Shown here: piece after piece, positions 14,511 through 23,375 of the stretch | Position numbering within the stretch: position 1 is the stretch's first letter | Layout of the letters: every line of letters begins with the position of its first letter | Source: Clostridium algifaecis | Lineage (GTDB): Bacteria > Bacillota > Clostridia > Clostridiales > Clostridiaceae | Direction of reading: 5' to 3' | Assembly: GCF_017874415.1 (NCBI RefSeq) | Contig: NZ_JAGGLM010000022.1 | Span: 1-36,721 of the forward strand | DNA: 36,721 nucleotides | Program-made: the position numbers and the translations under genes | Notes under the pieces: model-generated | What the model was told of the DNA's origin: nothing | Databases searched by the model: none | What the model saw: the letters and a program-made list of their open reading frames with translations, nothing else

Positions 14511-15596
14511 TTATTCTGAAATTTTTTCTTGGAAGTTTCTTCCCGCATATTTATGTATTCTTTCTTCATAACACTTAATAAATTCTTCATCATTATAAAA
14601 TTTTTCACCTTTAAATACAGTAATTATATAGCCTCCGAATCCCCTTTTAAATGTACTTATATCTATATCCTTTTTAGTTGGAAAATTACTCAATGTATCA
14701 CTAAAATCCTGAATACCAATTTCCAGATATCTTATTTTTTGTTTTTTTAAGTATTTCATAGCTTCCCATTGCAAAAAATGCGATACATTAAATTTAGCAA
14801 AATTTTTATCTTTACATGCCATACAGTAATACGAAGTATCTTTATATGTAGTAAATAATGAATATCCACATACTATATCATTATAACTTGCCATTATTAA
14901 AACAGCTAAATCTTTTTTTATCCACTCATAAATATTATCAAATGTATTTATAGGCCTTGTTTTTTTGCCTGCTACTTTAAAATAATAATTCATAAATGTA
15001 TATACATCATCTATGTTTATATTGTCTTTATTTATAATATTAAATTTTAAGTTTTTTTCTGCTTTTTTTATATCTGATTTATGTCCCTTACTAAAATTGC
15101 TGAATAATTCCTTTTCAGGCATACTTAAGTCAACTACACAAGTTAAATTACTTATATCCAAATAACCATATTTAAGTAAATAATTACACTTATATTTTTC
15201 ATTTATATAACCATTACTTAAATATGATATATAAACACTTGACTTTATCACATCATTCTCATAAGCTATTTTATCTATAAAATCAAATATAAATTTTTTT
15301 ACTTTCTTTATAACATTTTTACTTAAACTTTCATCTATAATAGGTGACGGAATTGAACATCCCCCATAAGACAATTCTATAGTTCCACTAATATTTTCCA
15401 AAAGCAGTGGAACGCAAGCCAATATCTTATTATTATCATATACAATAAAAGACTTTTGTTCTGACTTTATATTAAAACTCGAATCTATATAATATTTCAT
15501 TGAGTCACTAGTATGCCAAAATGTACTATAAGAATTTCTATAACAAAACTCATCCCATATTTTATAATCATTTTCTGTAATAAATTTAATTTTCAT
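14511..15596 (-). CDS. FemAB/GNAT-like acyl- or aminoacyl-transferase
   Basis: A 361-residue protein with the double-GNAT layout of the FemAB-like families (acetyltransf_6 type). The first half carries SIPSPII preceded by YGGC, and VPLLLEN. The second half has SKGHKSDIKKAEKN, VCGYSLFTTYKDTSYYCMAC, FNVSHFLQWEAMKYLKKQKI and RYLEIGIQDFSD, where the substrate-binding and acyl-carrier regions are expected. Such enzymes transfer acyl or aminoacyl groups to amino groups of sugars or peptides. Within this operon it probably decorates the nonulosonic acid. The RBS is weak (AAAGGT about 13 bases before the ATG at 15596). Confidence 0.6.
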   Translation of the reverse strand: MKIKFITENDYKIWDEFCYRNSYSTFWHTSDSMKYYIDSSFNIKSEQKSFIVYDNNKILACVPLLLENISGTIELSYGGCSIPSPIIDESLSKNVIKKVKKFIFDFIDKIAYENDVIKSSVYISYLSNGYINEKYKCNYLLKYGYLDISNLTCVVDLSMPEKELFSNFSKGHKSDIKKAEKNLKFNIINKDNINIDDVYTFMNYYFKVAGKKTRPINTFDNIYEWIKKDLAVLIMASYNDIVCGYSLFTTYKDTSYYCMACKDKNFAKFNVSHFLQWEAMKYLKKQKIRYLEIGIQDFSDTLSNFPTKKDIDISTFKRGFGGYIITVFKGEKFYNDEEFIKCYEERIHKYAGRNFQEKISE

Positions 15597-15614
15597 ATTG
15601 TTAATTTATACCTT

Positions 15615-16283
15615 TCAATTTTTATAAGCATTAAAAACTGCATTTTCATCATAAGAATCATCCTTATAAATTATCATAGTATAGTCAAATGGCATATAAT
15701 TATTTTTTAAAATAATTTTCTTTGAATATCTATATGCTATTTCAAGTACTTTTTCAGGATTAATATAATAAGATCCGTCATCTTTAAAATTAACTCTTTC
15801 CGTCACAAAGTTAAATGCTATAGCCTCATTAAATAATTCAAATGCTTTGTTAATAGATTGTTGTATAAAATCATAATTATCCATCATTTTAAGTTTTAAA
15901 TTAAAAATTCCCGATTCTATTATGTAATCAAACTTTTTATTAAAATTTTTACTTAAAAAATCACCACATTCGTATTTTATTTTTGTACTTCCATAATTCT
16001 TTCTACCTGTTTTTATAAAATCTTCAACTAAATCTACACCTAAATATTCATAATTTTTGTATCTATCTTTTAATATTTTATTTATATCACCAAAACCACA
16101 ACCAAACTCAAGAATAGATTTATTTTCTAAATTGAACTCTGAAATCAATGCCTCAAATCTTATTTTTTGCTTTTCTTCAGTCCATAATACAGATTTTGGC
16201 GAAAATCCATTTTCTTTAAAACTACTCTCATATTTTTCTTTTAAATACTCCATATCTTTTCTATTTAATTTTAAATTTTGCAT
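15615..16283 (-). CDS. SAM-dependent methyltransferase
   Basis: A 222-residue class I methyltransferase. The glycine-rich SAM motif is SILEFGCGFGDINKIL (about residues 56-71), followed by YLGVDLVEDFIKTG (acidic residue after the second strand), YECGDFL and FDYIIESGIFNL. It begins two bases after the aminotransferase stop and is part of the same operon. It may methylate a sugar or glycan precursor. It is unlike the TIGR03587-type methylase at 20480, so the island encodes two distinct methyltransferases. Confidence 0.75.
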   Translation of the reverse strand: MQNLKLNRKDMEYLKEKYESSFKENGFSPKSVLWTEEKQKIRFEALISEFNLENKSILEFGCGFGDINKILKDRYKNYEYLGVDLVEDFIKTGRKNYGSTKIKYECGDFLSKNFNKKFDYIIESGIFNLKLKMMDNYDFIQQSINKAFELFNEAIAFNFVTERVNFKDDGSYYINPEKVLEIAYRYSKKIILKNNYMPFDYTMIIYKDDSYDENAVFNAYKN

Positions 16284-16285
16284 AA

Positions 16286-17590
16286 TTATTTCAGCTCCGT
16301 AATATTATTCCACACCTTATTAAAAGCTTCTACAACATCATCCATATCTTTTTTAGTCATAGAAGGAACCATAAATTCATGAGTAATTACTTTTTCATAA
16401 TGCATATCTTCACAAACAGGACATATTCCTTTATCATAGTTAAGTTTTCCTTTATATAACGGACATTTAAACGGACACCCTTTATCGCCATATCCAATTA
16501 ATTTTTGATATAACGGCTGCAAATACAGTGGTTTTACATATCCACATCCTACTTTAACACCCTCCGTTTCTCTCATTTCAAAAGGAGTAAGTTCTGCATT
16601 TACAGCTTCTACAAACTTTTCTCTTGATATTCCCGTTATTTCTTTATTATACTTTAAAGCATGAACATAAAAAGCATGTTTGCTGTGTTCTCTTACAAGT
16701 GGGACTTCTAAACACGGAATTTTTGAAAGCTCTTTGGATAAATATTCTACATTTTTAAGTCTTGCTTCTAAGAGTCCATCCAATTTCTTTAACTGCTGTC
16801 TTGCAATGGCTGCTTCTACTTCAGTCATTCTGTAATTGAATCCTATCATATTTACAAGATTAGTATAGCCTTTATCTTCCACAACAGCTTCTGCATGGTT
16901 TCTTATAAGTGTCAATCTTTCAGCTAATTCATCATTATCTGTAACTATAAGTCCACCTTCGCCACAATGTATGTGTTTATGATAATTTAATGAATATATA
17001 CCCATGTCTCCAAGAGTCCCTGCATACTTGCCTTTATACATGGCACCTGGTGCTTGAGCTGCATCTTCTATTACTATTAAATTATGTTTTTTAGCAATAG
17101 CATTTATTTTATCTGCATTATATGGTTGTCCCATAATATCCACTACTATAATTGCTTTAGTTCTCTCTGTTATTCTTTCCTCTATAGAGTCAGGATCTAA
17201 ACAATAATAATCTTTTTCTATATCTGCAAATACTGGAATCGCATTATATATTAAAGCTGCAGAAGCTGAAACTGTCATGGTATAAGGTGATACTATGACT
17301 TCATCTCCAGGACCTATTCCTGCTGCACCTACTGCACAGTATAGAGCTGATGTGGCAGAATTAACTGATATAGCATGTTTTACTCCAAACTTATCTGCCC
17401 ATTCTCTTTCCAGAGCTCTAACTTCATCCCCGCCATAAAAATCATCAGCCCAGCATCCCAAAAACCTTGAAAGTTTACCTTTGTCTAGTACCTTTTCAAC
17501 AGCTGCCTTTTCTTCTTCTCCTATAGGATTATAAGCAGGAAATAATTTTTCTCTTACTTTTTTTCCTCCATTTATAGCTAAAACTGACAT
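16286..17590 (-). CDS. DegT/DnrJ/EryC1/StrS aminotransferase (PseC/SpsC-like)
   Basis: A 434-residue PLP-dependent sugar aminotransferase. It starts LAINGGKKVREKLFP. Other landmarks are NSATSALYCAVGAAGIGPGD, VVDIMGQP, IEDAAQAPGA and the presumed PLP-lysine loop YSLNYHKHIHCGEGG (K at about 205), then GFNYRMTEVEAAIARQQLKK. Close to the C-terminus is a cysteine-rich insertion (GCPFKCPLYKGKLNYDKGIC, then PVCEDMHYE) seen in some long members. It should aminate the 4-keto intermediate made by PseB. It overlaps the upstream gene by 13 bases and has a GGAGG RBS inside that gene. Confidence 0.85.
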   Translation of the reverse strand: MSVLAINGGKKVREKLFPAYNPIGEEEKAAVEKVLDKGKLSRFLGCWADDFYGGDEVRALEREWADKFGVKHAISVNSATSALYCAVGAAGIGPGDEVIVSPYTMTVSASAALIYNAIPVFADIEKDYYCLDPDSIEERITERTKAIIVVDIMGQPYNADKINAIAKKHNLIVIEDAAQAPGAMYKGKYAGTLGDMGIYSLNYHKHIHCGEGGLIVTDNDELAERLTLIRNHAEAVVEDKGYTNLVNMIGFNYRMTEVEAAIARQQLKKLDGLLEARLKNVEYLSKELSKIPCLEVPLVREHSKHAFYVHALKYNKEITGISREKFVEAVNAELTPFEMRETEGVKVGCGYVKPLYLQPLYQKLIGYGDKGCPFKCPLYKGKLNYDKGICPVCEDMHYEKVITHEFMVPSMTKKDMDDVVEAFNKVWNNITELK

Positions 17591-18726
17591 ATCAACGCCT
17601 CCATATATTCTATTACTTTGCCAACAGCACCTTTTTCTACTTTAAAGCTGCCGTTCTCGATTTTATGTTCTACCAATATATTTTTTAATCTTTTTTTTAA
17701 ATCTTCTTCACTCAAAACAGACTTTAAAATTCCTTTTTTATCTAATATAAATGGATTTTCTCTCTTTAATCCCATCTGCATACTTACAATAGGTTTTCCT
17801 ATTATTGCCGCTTCAATTAAGAACATGGAACTCATGCCGCATATTAAATCAGAAACAAACATTAAATTAAATCCATCTATCCTTTTATCGGTTAAAATTG
17901 AAATATATTTACTATGTATATCATCTATAATATCACTATAGTTATTTTCATCTTCCTTTGGATGTAATCTTATAATAAGCTTTATATTTATTTTATAATC
18001 ATCTGATATTTTATTCAATACATAAAACAACTGTTTGAATATAGTTCTTTCAGTATAACCCCAATAATGCTGAGAACTGTCATTTTCATTATAAACTTTT
18101 GATATAGGTTCTGAAACATAAGTTATTATTACTTCATCTTTATTTTCACATAATTCTTTTCTTAATTTATATATTTCATCTTTATTTAAATATTGCTGCT
18201 TTTCAATTAAATAATCAAAATAAGGTTGACCAGAAACAAGTATTTTTTCTTTACTTATCCCTTCGTTTATAATTTGCTTCTTAGCATATTCATCCATAGC
18301 TAAAATTTTATAGGGTAAATATGGATGTATTTTATTTATATTATATTTTTCTAATTCATTAACACTGTACTTTGAAAACCTTACACCGTAATTAACCCAC
18401 TGATCTAAGATTGCAAAGCTTTTTATATTTAATCTTTCTGCTGCCTTCCACAAATATTTTTCTGTAAAATCATCTGCACTGGTTCCTGTTATTAAAAAGT
18501 CAGGTGATTCTTGCAATAAAAATTTATATACTTCATCTTGTGAAATACAGTGCAATTTAGTATTAATATCCCCACCATGTAATCCATATTGATTATATTT
18601 GTTTAATGCAGCATCTTTTCCATAAAGTATAACATCATAACCCTTATTTATTAACTTTTTATATAAAGGTGCTACGGTATTTGCTCCTCCTGGATCTCTT
18701 GAAAACAACATTACTTTTTTATTCAT
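17578..18726 (-). CDS. GT-B-like glycosyltransferase or epimerase-like protein
   Basis: A 382-residue protein whose start (MLFSRDPGGANTVAPLYKKL) and C-terminal half (LIIRLHPKEDENNY, FVSDLICGMSSMFLIEAAII, GKPIVSMQMG) fit a GT-B Rossmann pair like those of UDP-GlcNAc 2-epimerase, PseG-like hydrolases and CDP-glycerol-type transferases. The R-L-H-P-K-E motif and the G-x-S-S-x-x-x-E-A-A pattern mark the nucleotide-binding domain. Function within the glycan pathway is not clear; transfer of a second sugar or of the nonulosonate are both possible. It overlaps both neighbours by 8 and 13 bases, so the three genes are coupled. Confidence 0.55.
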   Translation of the reverse strand: MNKKVMLFSRDPGGANTVAPLYKKLINKGYDVILYGKDAALNKYNQYGLHGGDINTKLHCISQDEVYKFLLQESPDFLITGTSADDFTEKYLWKAAERLNIKSFAILDQWVNYGVRFSKYSVNELEKYNINKIHPYLPYKILAMDEYAKKQIINEGISKEKILVSGQPYFDYLIEKQQYLNKDEIYKLRKELCENKDEVIITYVSEPISKVYNENDSSQHYWGYTERTIFKQLFYVLNKISDDYKINIKLIIRLHPKEDENNYSDIIDDIHSKYISILTDKRIDGFNLMFVSDLICGMSSMFLIEAAIIGKPIVSMQMGLKRENPFILDKKGILKSVLSEEDLKKRLKNILVEHKIENGSFKVEKGAVGKVIEYMEALICQF

Positions 18727-19690
18727 GCTTTATACCTGCCTTCAATCCTTCACACACTTTCATCGCTTTATAACCATCCTCTAAAGTACACTTCAAATTC
18801 TCATTGTAAACTAAATTATTGTAAATATTTTTTACTGCATTTAACATAGCCATATTCAACTCAGTTTTATATTCCTTTTCTTTAGATAAATTTTTATATC
18901 CATTAAAAGTTTTACTATCTATAACATCATATTCTTCAATTTTAAATCCTGAGTCAATTATTCTTATTCTCTTATTTTGAAATAATAGCTCAAATTCAAA
19001 TATAGTATAATTATCACATGGTACATTTTGCATAACAAAATTTCCACCATTTTTAAAATGCAGAATAGCCGATACACTAGGATCATCTTTATAAAAGTCA
19101 AAGTTATAATCTATTGAATTAAAATCATTTATTTCTCCAATTGTATATCTTAGGAAATCTATCAAATGAGAACCATTATGTAAAGTTCCTTTGCCATAGT
19201 ATCCACTTCCACATATAAATTTCCCATATTCACCACTCGCAACTTTATCCTTTAAAATTTCAAACTCAGGCACAAATCTTCTTGAATAATTTATTAAACA
19301 TTTTATATTTTTATCTTTATACGTTTTAATTATTTCTTCCGCTTCCTTAACATTTTTAGCTAAAGGTTTCTCAGCAAAAACTAATTTTAAAGGAAAATTT
19401 GATAATTTTTTCAGTACACTATAATGATACTCATCCGGCACACATACAGATACTACATCTATTTTATCTTTATTGAACGCCTCTTCTATACTAGAAAAAT
19501 ACTTTACACCCCAAAGTTTAGAAGCTTTCATTCCCTTTTCTTTTGATACATCCACAAATCCTAAAAGATTAAAACCTTCCATTTTAGAAAAAGCATGGGC
19601 ATGAGTTAAAATATTTTGTGAAGAAGGTCTATCAAAAAATGCTCCTATATTACCTGCACCTACGATTAAAACATTAAACTGTTTTTCCAT
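18719..19690 (-). CDS. Gfo/Idh/MocA family oxidoreductase
   Basis: A 323-residue NAD(P)-dependent sugar dehydrogenase type. The Rossmann fold starts VLIVGAGNIGAFFDRPS. It also has GFVDVSKEKGMKA, VSVCVPDEYHYSVLKKL and the conserved FAEKPLAKNVKEAEEII (E-K-P), then YSRRFVPEFEILKD and the HLIDFLRYTIG site carrying the catalytic histidine. Relatives such as PtmF occur in flagellin-glycan islands and oxidise or reduce nucleotide sugars. It overlaps the SpsF-like gene upstream by 17 bases and the GT-B-like gene downstream by 8. The substrate is unknown. Confidence 0.8.
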   Translation of the reverse strand: MEKQFNVLIVGAGNIGAFFDRPSSQNILTHAHAFSKMEGFNLLGFVDVSKEKGMKASKLWGVKYFSSIEEAFNKDKIDVVSVCVPDEYHYSVLKKLSNFPLKLVFAEKPLAKNVKEAEEIIKTYKDKNIKCLINYSRRFVPEFEILKDKVASGEYGKFICGSGYYGKGTLHNGSHLIDFLRYTIGEINDFNSIDYNFDFYKDDPSVSAILHFKNGGNFVMQNVPCDNYTIFEFELLFQNKRIRIIDSGFKIEEYDVIDSKTFNGYKNLSKEKEYKTELNMAMLNAVKNIYNNLVYNENLKCTLEDGYKAMKVCEGLKAGIKHE

Positions 19691-20474
19691 GCTTTTCTTC
19701 CCACTCCTTCTGCTGTTTAAAAGGATCTTTTCTATGAGTACGCTCTAAAGTTTTTGTCATTTCAGGATGATTAAGTAATAATTTAACCACATCGTCTGCT
19801 GAAAAATCTACATTTTCTTTATATAATATTTCATAAATCTGTTTTATAAATTCATAATCTTCTTTTGTATCAAGTGTTATTTCGAATTCAGGGTGATTCA
19901 TTTCTTCATTTGCTCCCCAATTTAAAAGCTTATACTTTTCTGGATGTGTATAAATGTAAATAGATACATGTTCATGATCTACAGGACTTTTAGTAATGTG
20001 ATTAACCTCCTCCAATACTTTTAAAGGAAAGATCTGAGTATCAAATCCTCTTGGGAAAGTTCTTTTTATAGTATTAGAGGCATAATCATATTCTCCTGAG
20101 AAAAACATTTCAACTAAACTATCCACATGTCTCCAATCTATAACGGGACAATCTCCTGTTATTTCAACTATATACTCTGAATTTACAGATTCAGCTGCTT
20201 GAAGTACCCTTAAAAGTACATCATCTTCGCTGCCTCTATAATATTTACAGCCTATTTTTTCACACAATTCTACAATAGGATCATCTTCTCTATTTATAGT
20301 AGTTGCCACAACAACTTCATCTAAATATTTGCTTCTTTTTAATCTTTCAATTATATGCTGCAAATCAGGCTTCTCACAAAAATCCATAAGTACCTTACCT
20401 GGAAACCTTGAAGAAGTCATTCTTGCTTCTATAGTTGCACATATTTTACCTTTATTTTTATACAAATCTACCAC
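19674..20474 (-). CDS. Second SpsF-like cytidylyltransferase
   Basis: A 266-residue protein of the same family as the gene at 13727. It has IEARMTSSRFPGKVLMDF, VVVATTINREDDPIVELCEK, YYRGSEDDVLLRVL, EITGDCPVIDWRHVD and RTFPRGFDTQIFPLKVL, then FEITLDTKEDYEFI. The invariant arginine and lysine of R-x-P-G-K are present. It differs enough from the first to suggest another sugar substrate. Its Gfo/Idh/MocA neighbour and the TIGR03587-like methylase are adjacent. The C-terminal tail (about residues 245-266) is basic and extra. Which of the two makes the CMP-nonulosonate cannot be decided here. Confidence 0.78.
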   Translation of the reverse strand: MVDLYKNKGKICATIEARMTSSRFPGKVLMDFCEKPDLQHIIERLKRSKYLDEVVVATTINREDDPIVELCEKIGCKYYRGSEDDVLLRVLQAAESVNSEYIVEITGDCPVIDWRHVDSLVEMFFSGEYDYASNTIKRTFPRGFDTQIFPLKVLEEVNHITKSPVDHEHVSIYIYTHPEKYKLLNWGANEEMNHPEFEITLDTKEDYEFIKQIYEILYKENVDFSADDVVKLLLNHPEMTKTLERTHRKDPFKQQKEWEEKHGKTV

Positions 20475-20479
20475 CCTCT

Positions 20480-21118
20480 TTATTTAGATAATAAATACAT
20501 ATTGTCAACATTGGAATCACTTATATATTTATATTGATGCTGTTTTAATAATTTAAGCTCAGGACAGTTTTTTATGTATTCTTTAGCATAATCTGCTTTC
20601 CAAAGTGCATTGGTATTTTCTCTATAATTAATTTCAGTAAATGTTTGTGAATAGTATTCAAATCCCCAAATATATTTTTTACTGCACCTTACTATTTCTT
20701 TCATTATATTTGATAAATTTTCAGGAGCTATATGTATTAAAACTCCACTGGTAAACACCAGATCAAAATACTCATCCTTAAAAGGTATGTCACTAGCTTC
20801 ACCCTGTATTATGTTTATTCCACTAGTCAAATCTTTTGCCCTTTGAACTGCATATGACTGTAATTCTATACCGTATAAATTTTGATATCCCATTTTTTGA
20901 AGCAGTCTTAGCTGATTTCCTACATTACATCCTACTTCTAATATTCTTTTATTTTTTAAATTTAAATCCTTCAAAAACAGTTCATTCATGTCTGTTCTAC
21001 TTATACCATACGTTTCTTTATAATCCTTGTTCAATTTATTTGGATCTAATATATTTCTTTCTGTATACTCCTGACCAAAATTTCCTAACCATAAACTTTT
21101 TTGAAAATTATTTTCCAT
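20480..21118 (-). CDS. Pseudaminic-acid-biosynthesis-associated methylase
   Basis: A 212-residue methyltransferase. Its opening LWLGNFGQEYTERN (about residues 9-22) is the hallmark of the TIGR03587 methylase family found in pseudaminic acid islands. The SAM site is RILEVGCNVGNQL (about 59-71), with LYGIELQSYAVQRA, IIQGEASDIPFKDEYFDLVF and SGVLIHIAPENL following. It follows maf and precedes the SpsF-like gene in the operon. The family's actual substrate is not firmly known to me; methylation of the nonulosonate or a precursor is the usual assumption. Confidence 0.8.
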   Translation of the reverse strand: MENNFQKSLWLGNFGQEYTERNILDPNKLNKDYKETYGISRTDMNELFLKDLNLKNKRILEVGCNVGNQLRLLQKMGYQNLYGIELQSYAVQRAKDLTSGINIIQGEASDIPFKDEYFDLVFTSGVLIHIAPENLSNIMKEIVRCSKKYIWGFEYYSQTFTEINYRENTNALWKADYAKEYIKNCPELKLLKQHQYKYISDSNVDNMYLLSK

Positions 21119-21150
21119 GTAATTATCCTCCTGAAAATTAGATTTTAATA

Positions 21151-22986
21151 TTATTTATCATCACTATACCAACTATACTTTATACAGGATTTTAGGAAAT
21201 TTAAATATTGTCTTAATTCATAACTAATAAGTTCTAATACTTTTTTACTATTCAAAATAGCCTTTTTAGAATCTTCACCTTCATATTTAAATTTATTTAA
21301 AACTGTCTTATAAATATCATCCATCATAAGTTTAATACAGTTATTATAGGAATCAATCTGTCTCAAATTTTCTTCATAACTATTTAAGTAAACCGTCTCT
21401 TGTTCTATTTTATTTATACCTAAACCCTTTTTTAAATACCTATCTATTTTCTTTAAACCTTTTATTCTTGCATCGTTTATTTTAATCATTTCATCAATTT
21501 CATTTTCCAGATTAATAATTGTATTGAATATTTTATCTGAATCATCATTGTCTATATTTTTTTCAAACAAATCATCAAAATAAGCATCATAATCATATTT
21601 ATCAATTAAATCTTCATCTAGTACCTGCTGAAACGTTTTTATTTTTGTGCCATTAATACCTAAACCGCCTTCTGTTGCATTAATATAATTGATATTAGGG
21701 TTATATTCTATAATATTTTCAAATATTGTTTTAATTCCTATAAAGCCTTCTTCAGTATACACACAATTCCCATATATATCTTTAGTTTTTATATACTTTC
21801 TCCCGTCATCAACATCAAGTTTATCCTTTTTTAACCAGGAACCAGTTGCATATAACCTATCCTCTGTATAGCACATATCCTGTCCTAAGAAAATTATATT
21901 TTTAAATCCCAATTTAATTAGTACATCTAATGCTGTATTTGCAATAGAAAATCCACTTTTTACAGTTTTAAATTCAATATTAGACTTAATATATATATAT
22001 CTGGTTATATAATCTAAATCTAAAATCATTCTAATTTTTCTATTAAATAAAGGGGCTACTTCATGATATACTCTATCAGAATAAACTAATATAGAATTAT
22101 CTTCCTTAAGATTTTCAAAAATTGTTTTTTCCCCTTCCTGACTATCCATGGCAAATCTAAAATGTGGTTTTATATTACTGCTTTCTAATATTTTTGAAGC
22201 TGTTCCAACAGTGGCAATTAATGCCTTGTTTTGGGCATATTCAAGTAAATGTATATTTTTATTTAAAGAAGGTCCTGCTGAAACTATAATGGCTGACTTT
22301 CCCTTAAACTTGTTAAATAAGTTATCTATGAGTATTCCTTTTTGCTTCAAATTTTTTATAGGATTATAGGTCCATTGTTTTTTGAAATAAACATTAGTTG
22401 CCAGATTAATTGTAGTTTTACTTATACAATCCACCACAGTTCTATTAATATGTTCATAATAATCATTAAAAATTGTTCTACAGGAAATATTATATACAAT
22501 ACTCACAGGCTTTGAAACTTTATCTTTAATATACTCAAATAATAACCCTGAAGTGCTCTGCGCATTTTTATTTACAATAAAAGTTACATTTGCATACTGC
22601 CTTACTTCATTATATACATTTACATTTTTCATAAATATTTTAAAAATCTCCAAACTAGGTTCTATTACTAAAATATTTTGTATACTTTTAAAATTGTCTT
22701 TTATGTAGTTTAAGGCATATCCACATCCCAATCCAAATATTATAAGTGTAGTTACATTTTTATCGACTTTTTTAAACATTTGATACATTTCTTCTCTTAT
22801 ATCAAAGACGCTGTGGATAAAACATTTTTTATCACCTTTTGTAACAGTATAATTGAAAGTTTCATTTACAGATTCCAACTCTACATCAAAAATAGACTTT
22901 TCATTTTCAACAGTTTCATACAATATAGGAATTTTATTTTTAAATAATTTTAAATTCTCCTCATAAAAATTCATATGTTCGTCCAC
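21151..22986 (-). CDS. maf: Maf-type motility-associated glycosyltransferase
   Basis: A 611-residue protein. Its centre (about residues 228-400) is the MptE-like/DUF115 domain: KGKSAIIVSAGPSLNKNIHL, ALIATVGTASKIL, FRFAMDSQEGE and IIFLGQDMCYTEDRLYATGS. The N-terminal half has TTLIIFGLGCGYALNYI. This is the Maf family, which in Campylobacter, Aeromonas, Geobacillus and Clostridium is linked to transfer of nonulosonic acid onto flagellin. The C-terminal 150 residues are helical and charged. It lies between flagellin and the sugar-synthesis genes, as expected for the final transferase. Confidence 0.87.
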   Translation of the reverse strand: MDEHMNFYEENLKLFKNKIPILYETVENEKSIFDVELESVNETFNYTVTKGDKKCFIHSVFDIREEMYQMFKKVDKNVTTLIIFGLGCGYALNYIKDNFKSIQNILVIEPSLEIFKIFMKNVNVYNEVRQYANVTFIVNKNAQSTSGLLFEYIKDKVSKPVSIVYNISCRTIFNDYYEHINRTVVDCISKTTINLATNVYFKKQWTYNPIKNLKQKGILIDNLFNKFKGKSAIIVSAGPSLNKNIHLLEYAQNKALIATVGTASKILESSNIKPHFRFAMDSQEGEKTIFENLKEDNSILVYSDRVYHEVAPLFNRKIRMILDLDYITRYIYIKSNIEFKTVKSGFSIANTALDVLIKLGFKNIIFLGQDMCYTEDRLYATGSWLKKDKLDVDDGRKYIKTKDIYGNCVYTEEGFIGIKTIFENIIEYNPNINYINATEGGLGINGTKIKTFQQVLDEDLIDKYDYDAYFDDLFEKNIDNDDSDKIFNTIINLENEIDEMIKINDARIKGLKKIDRYLKKGLGINKIEQETVYLNSYEENLRQIDSYNNCIKLMMDDIYKTVLNKFKYEGEDSKKAILNSKKVLELISYELRQYLNFLKSCIKYSWYSDDK

Positions 22987-22993
22987 CCTTAAA

Positions 22994-23263
22994 CTAAATA
23001 TTTTCCATAAAATCTTTTAATTGAAACTTTAATATATCTGATACCAATTGATAATCTTTATTCTGAACAGCAGTATTAATATTTCCTAATATAACATTAA
23101 AAACATTAACTTTATCTTCAGATATCTTTTCTAAATTAATGCAGTTTGATATTTCAAGAATTAAAGCATCAATATCACTAAACATTTCTTTTAAATTATA
23201 ATCATAAATATTATTTCTTATATTTTCTATTCTATTATTAATTTTATCAGTATGATTGTCCAT
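22994..23263 (-). CDS. Small unknown protein between flagellin and maf
   Basis: An 89-residue acidic, all-helical protein (MDNHTDKINNRIENIRNNIY, then IDALILEISNCINLEKISED and VFNVILGNINTAVQNKDYQL, ending SDILKFQLKDFMENI). I do not recognise it. It starts about 60 bases after the flagellin terminator, has a GAAGGGAAG site, and ends eight bases before maf, so it probably heads the maf operon. Its size and helical character are compatible with a chaperone-like or regulatory partner of flagellin or Maf, but this is only a guess. Confidence 0.7.
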   Translation of the reverse strand: MDNHTDKINNRIENIRNNIYDYNLKEMFSDIDALILEISNCINLEKISEDKVNVFNVILGNINTAVQNKDYQLVSDILKFQLKDFMENI

Positions 23264-23323
23264 TTTATTTTCTTCCCTTCATATTGCTAATAAGGAATCC
23301 TGATTTATGAGGTTATTATAAAT

Positions 23324-23353
23324 AAAGAGGGTAGTAAACTCACTACCCTCTTT
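23324..23353 (-). terminator. Intrinsic terminator of flagellin
   Basis: AAAGAGGGTAGT and ACTACCCTCTTT are exact reverse complements (12-bp stem) around a 6-base loop. On the minus strand they are followed by ATTTATAATAA. It begins 23 bases after the flagellin stop. Confidence 0.9.
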
Positions 23354-23375
23354 AAAGTTAAGCCATAAAAATTAA

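Noticed and set aside
23264-23300. SigD promoter before the 89-residue gene
   Set aside because: TAAA-N15-AGCAATAT has the spacing but lacks the CGA core; too weak to list.
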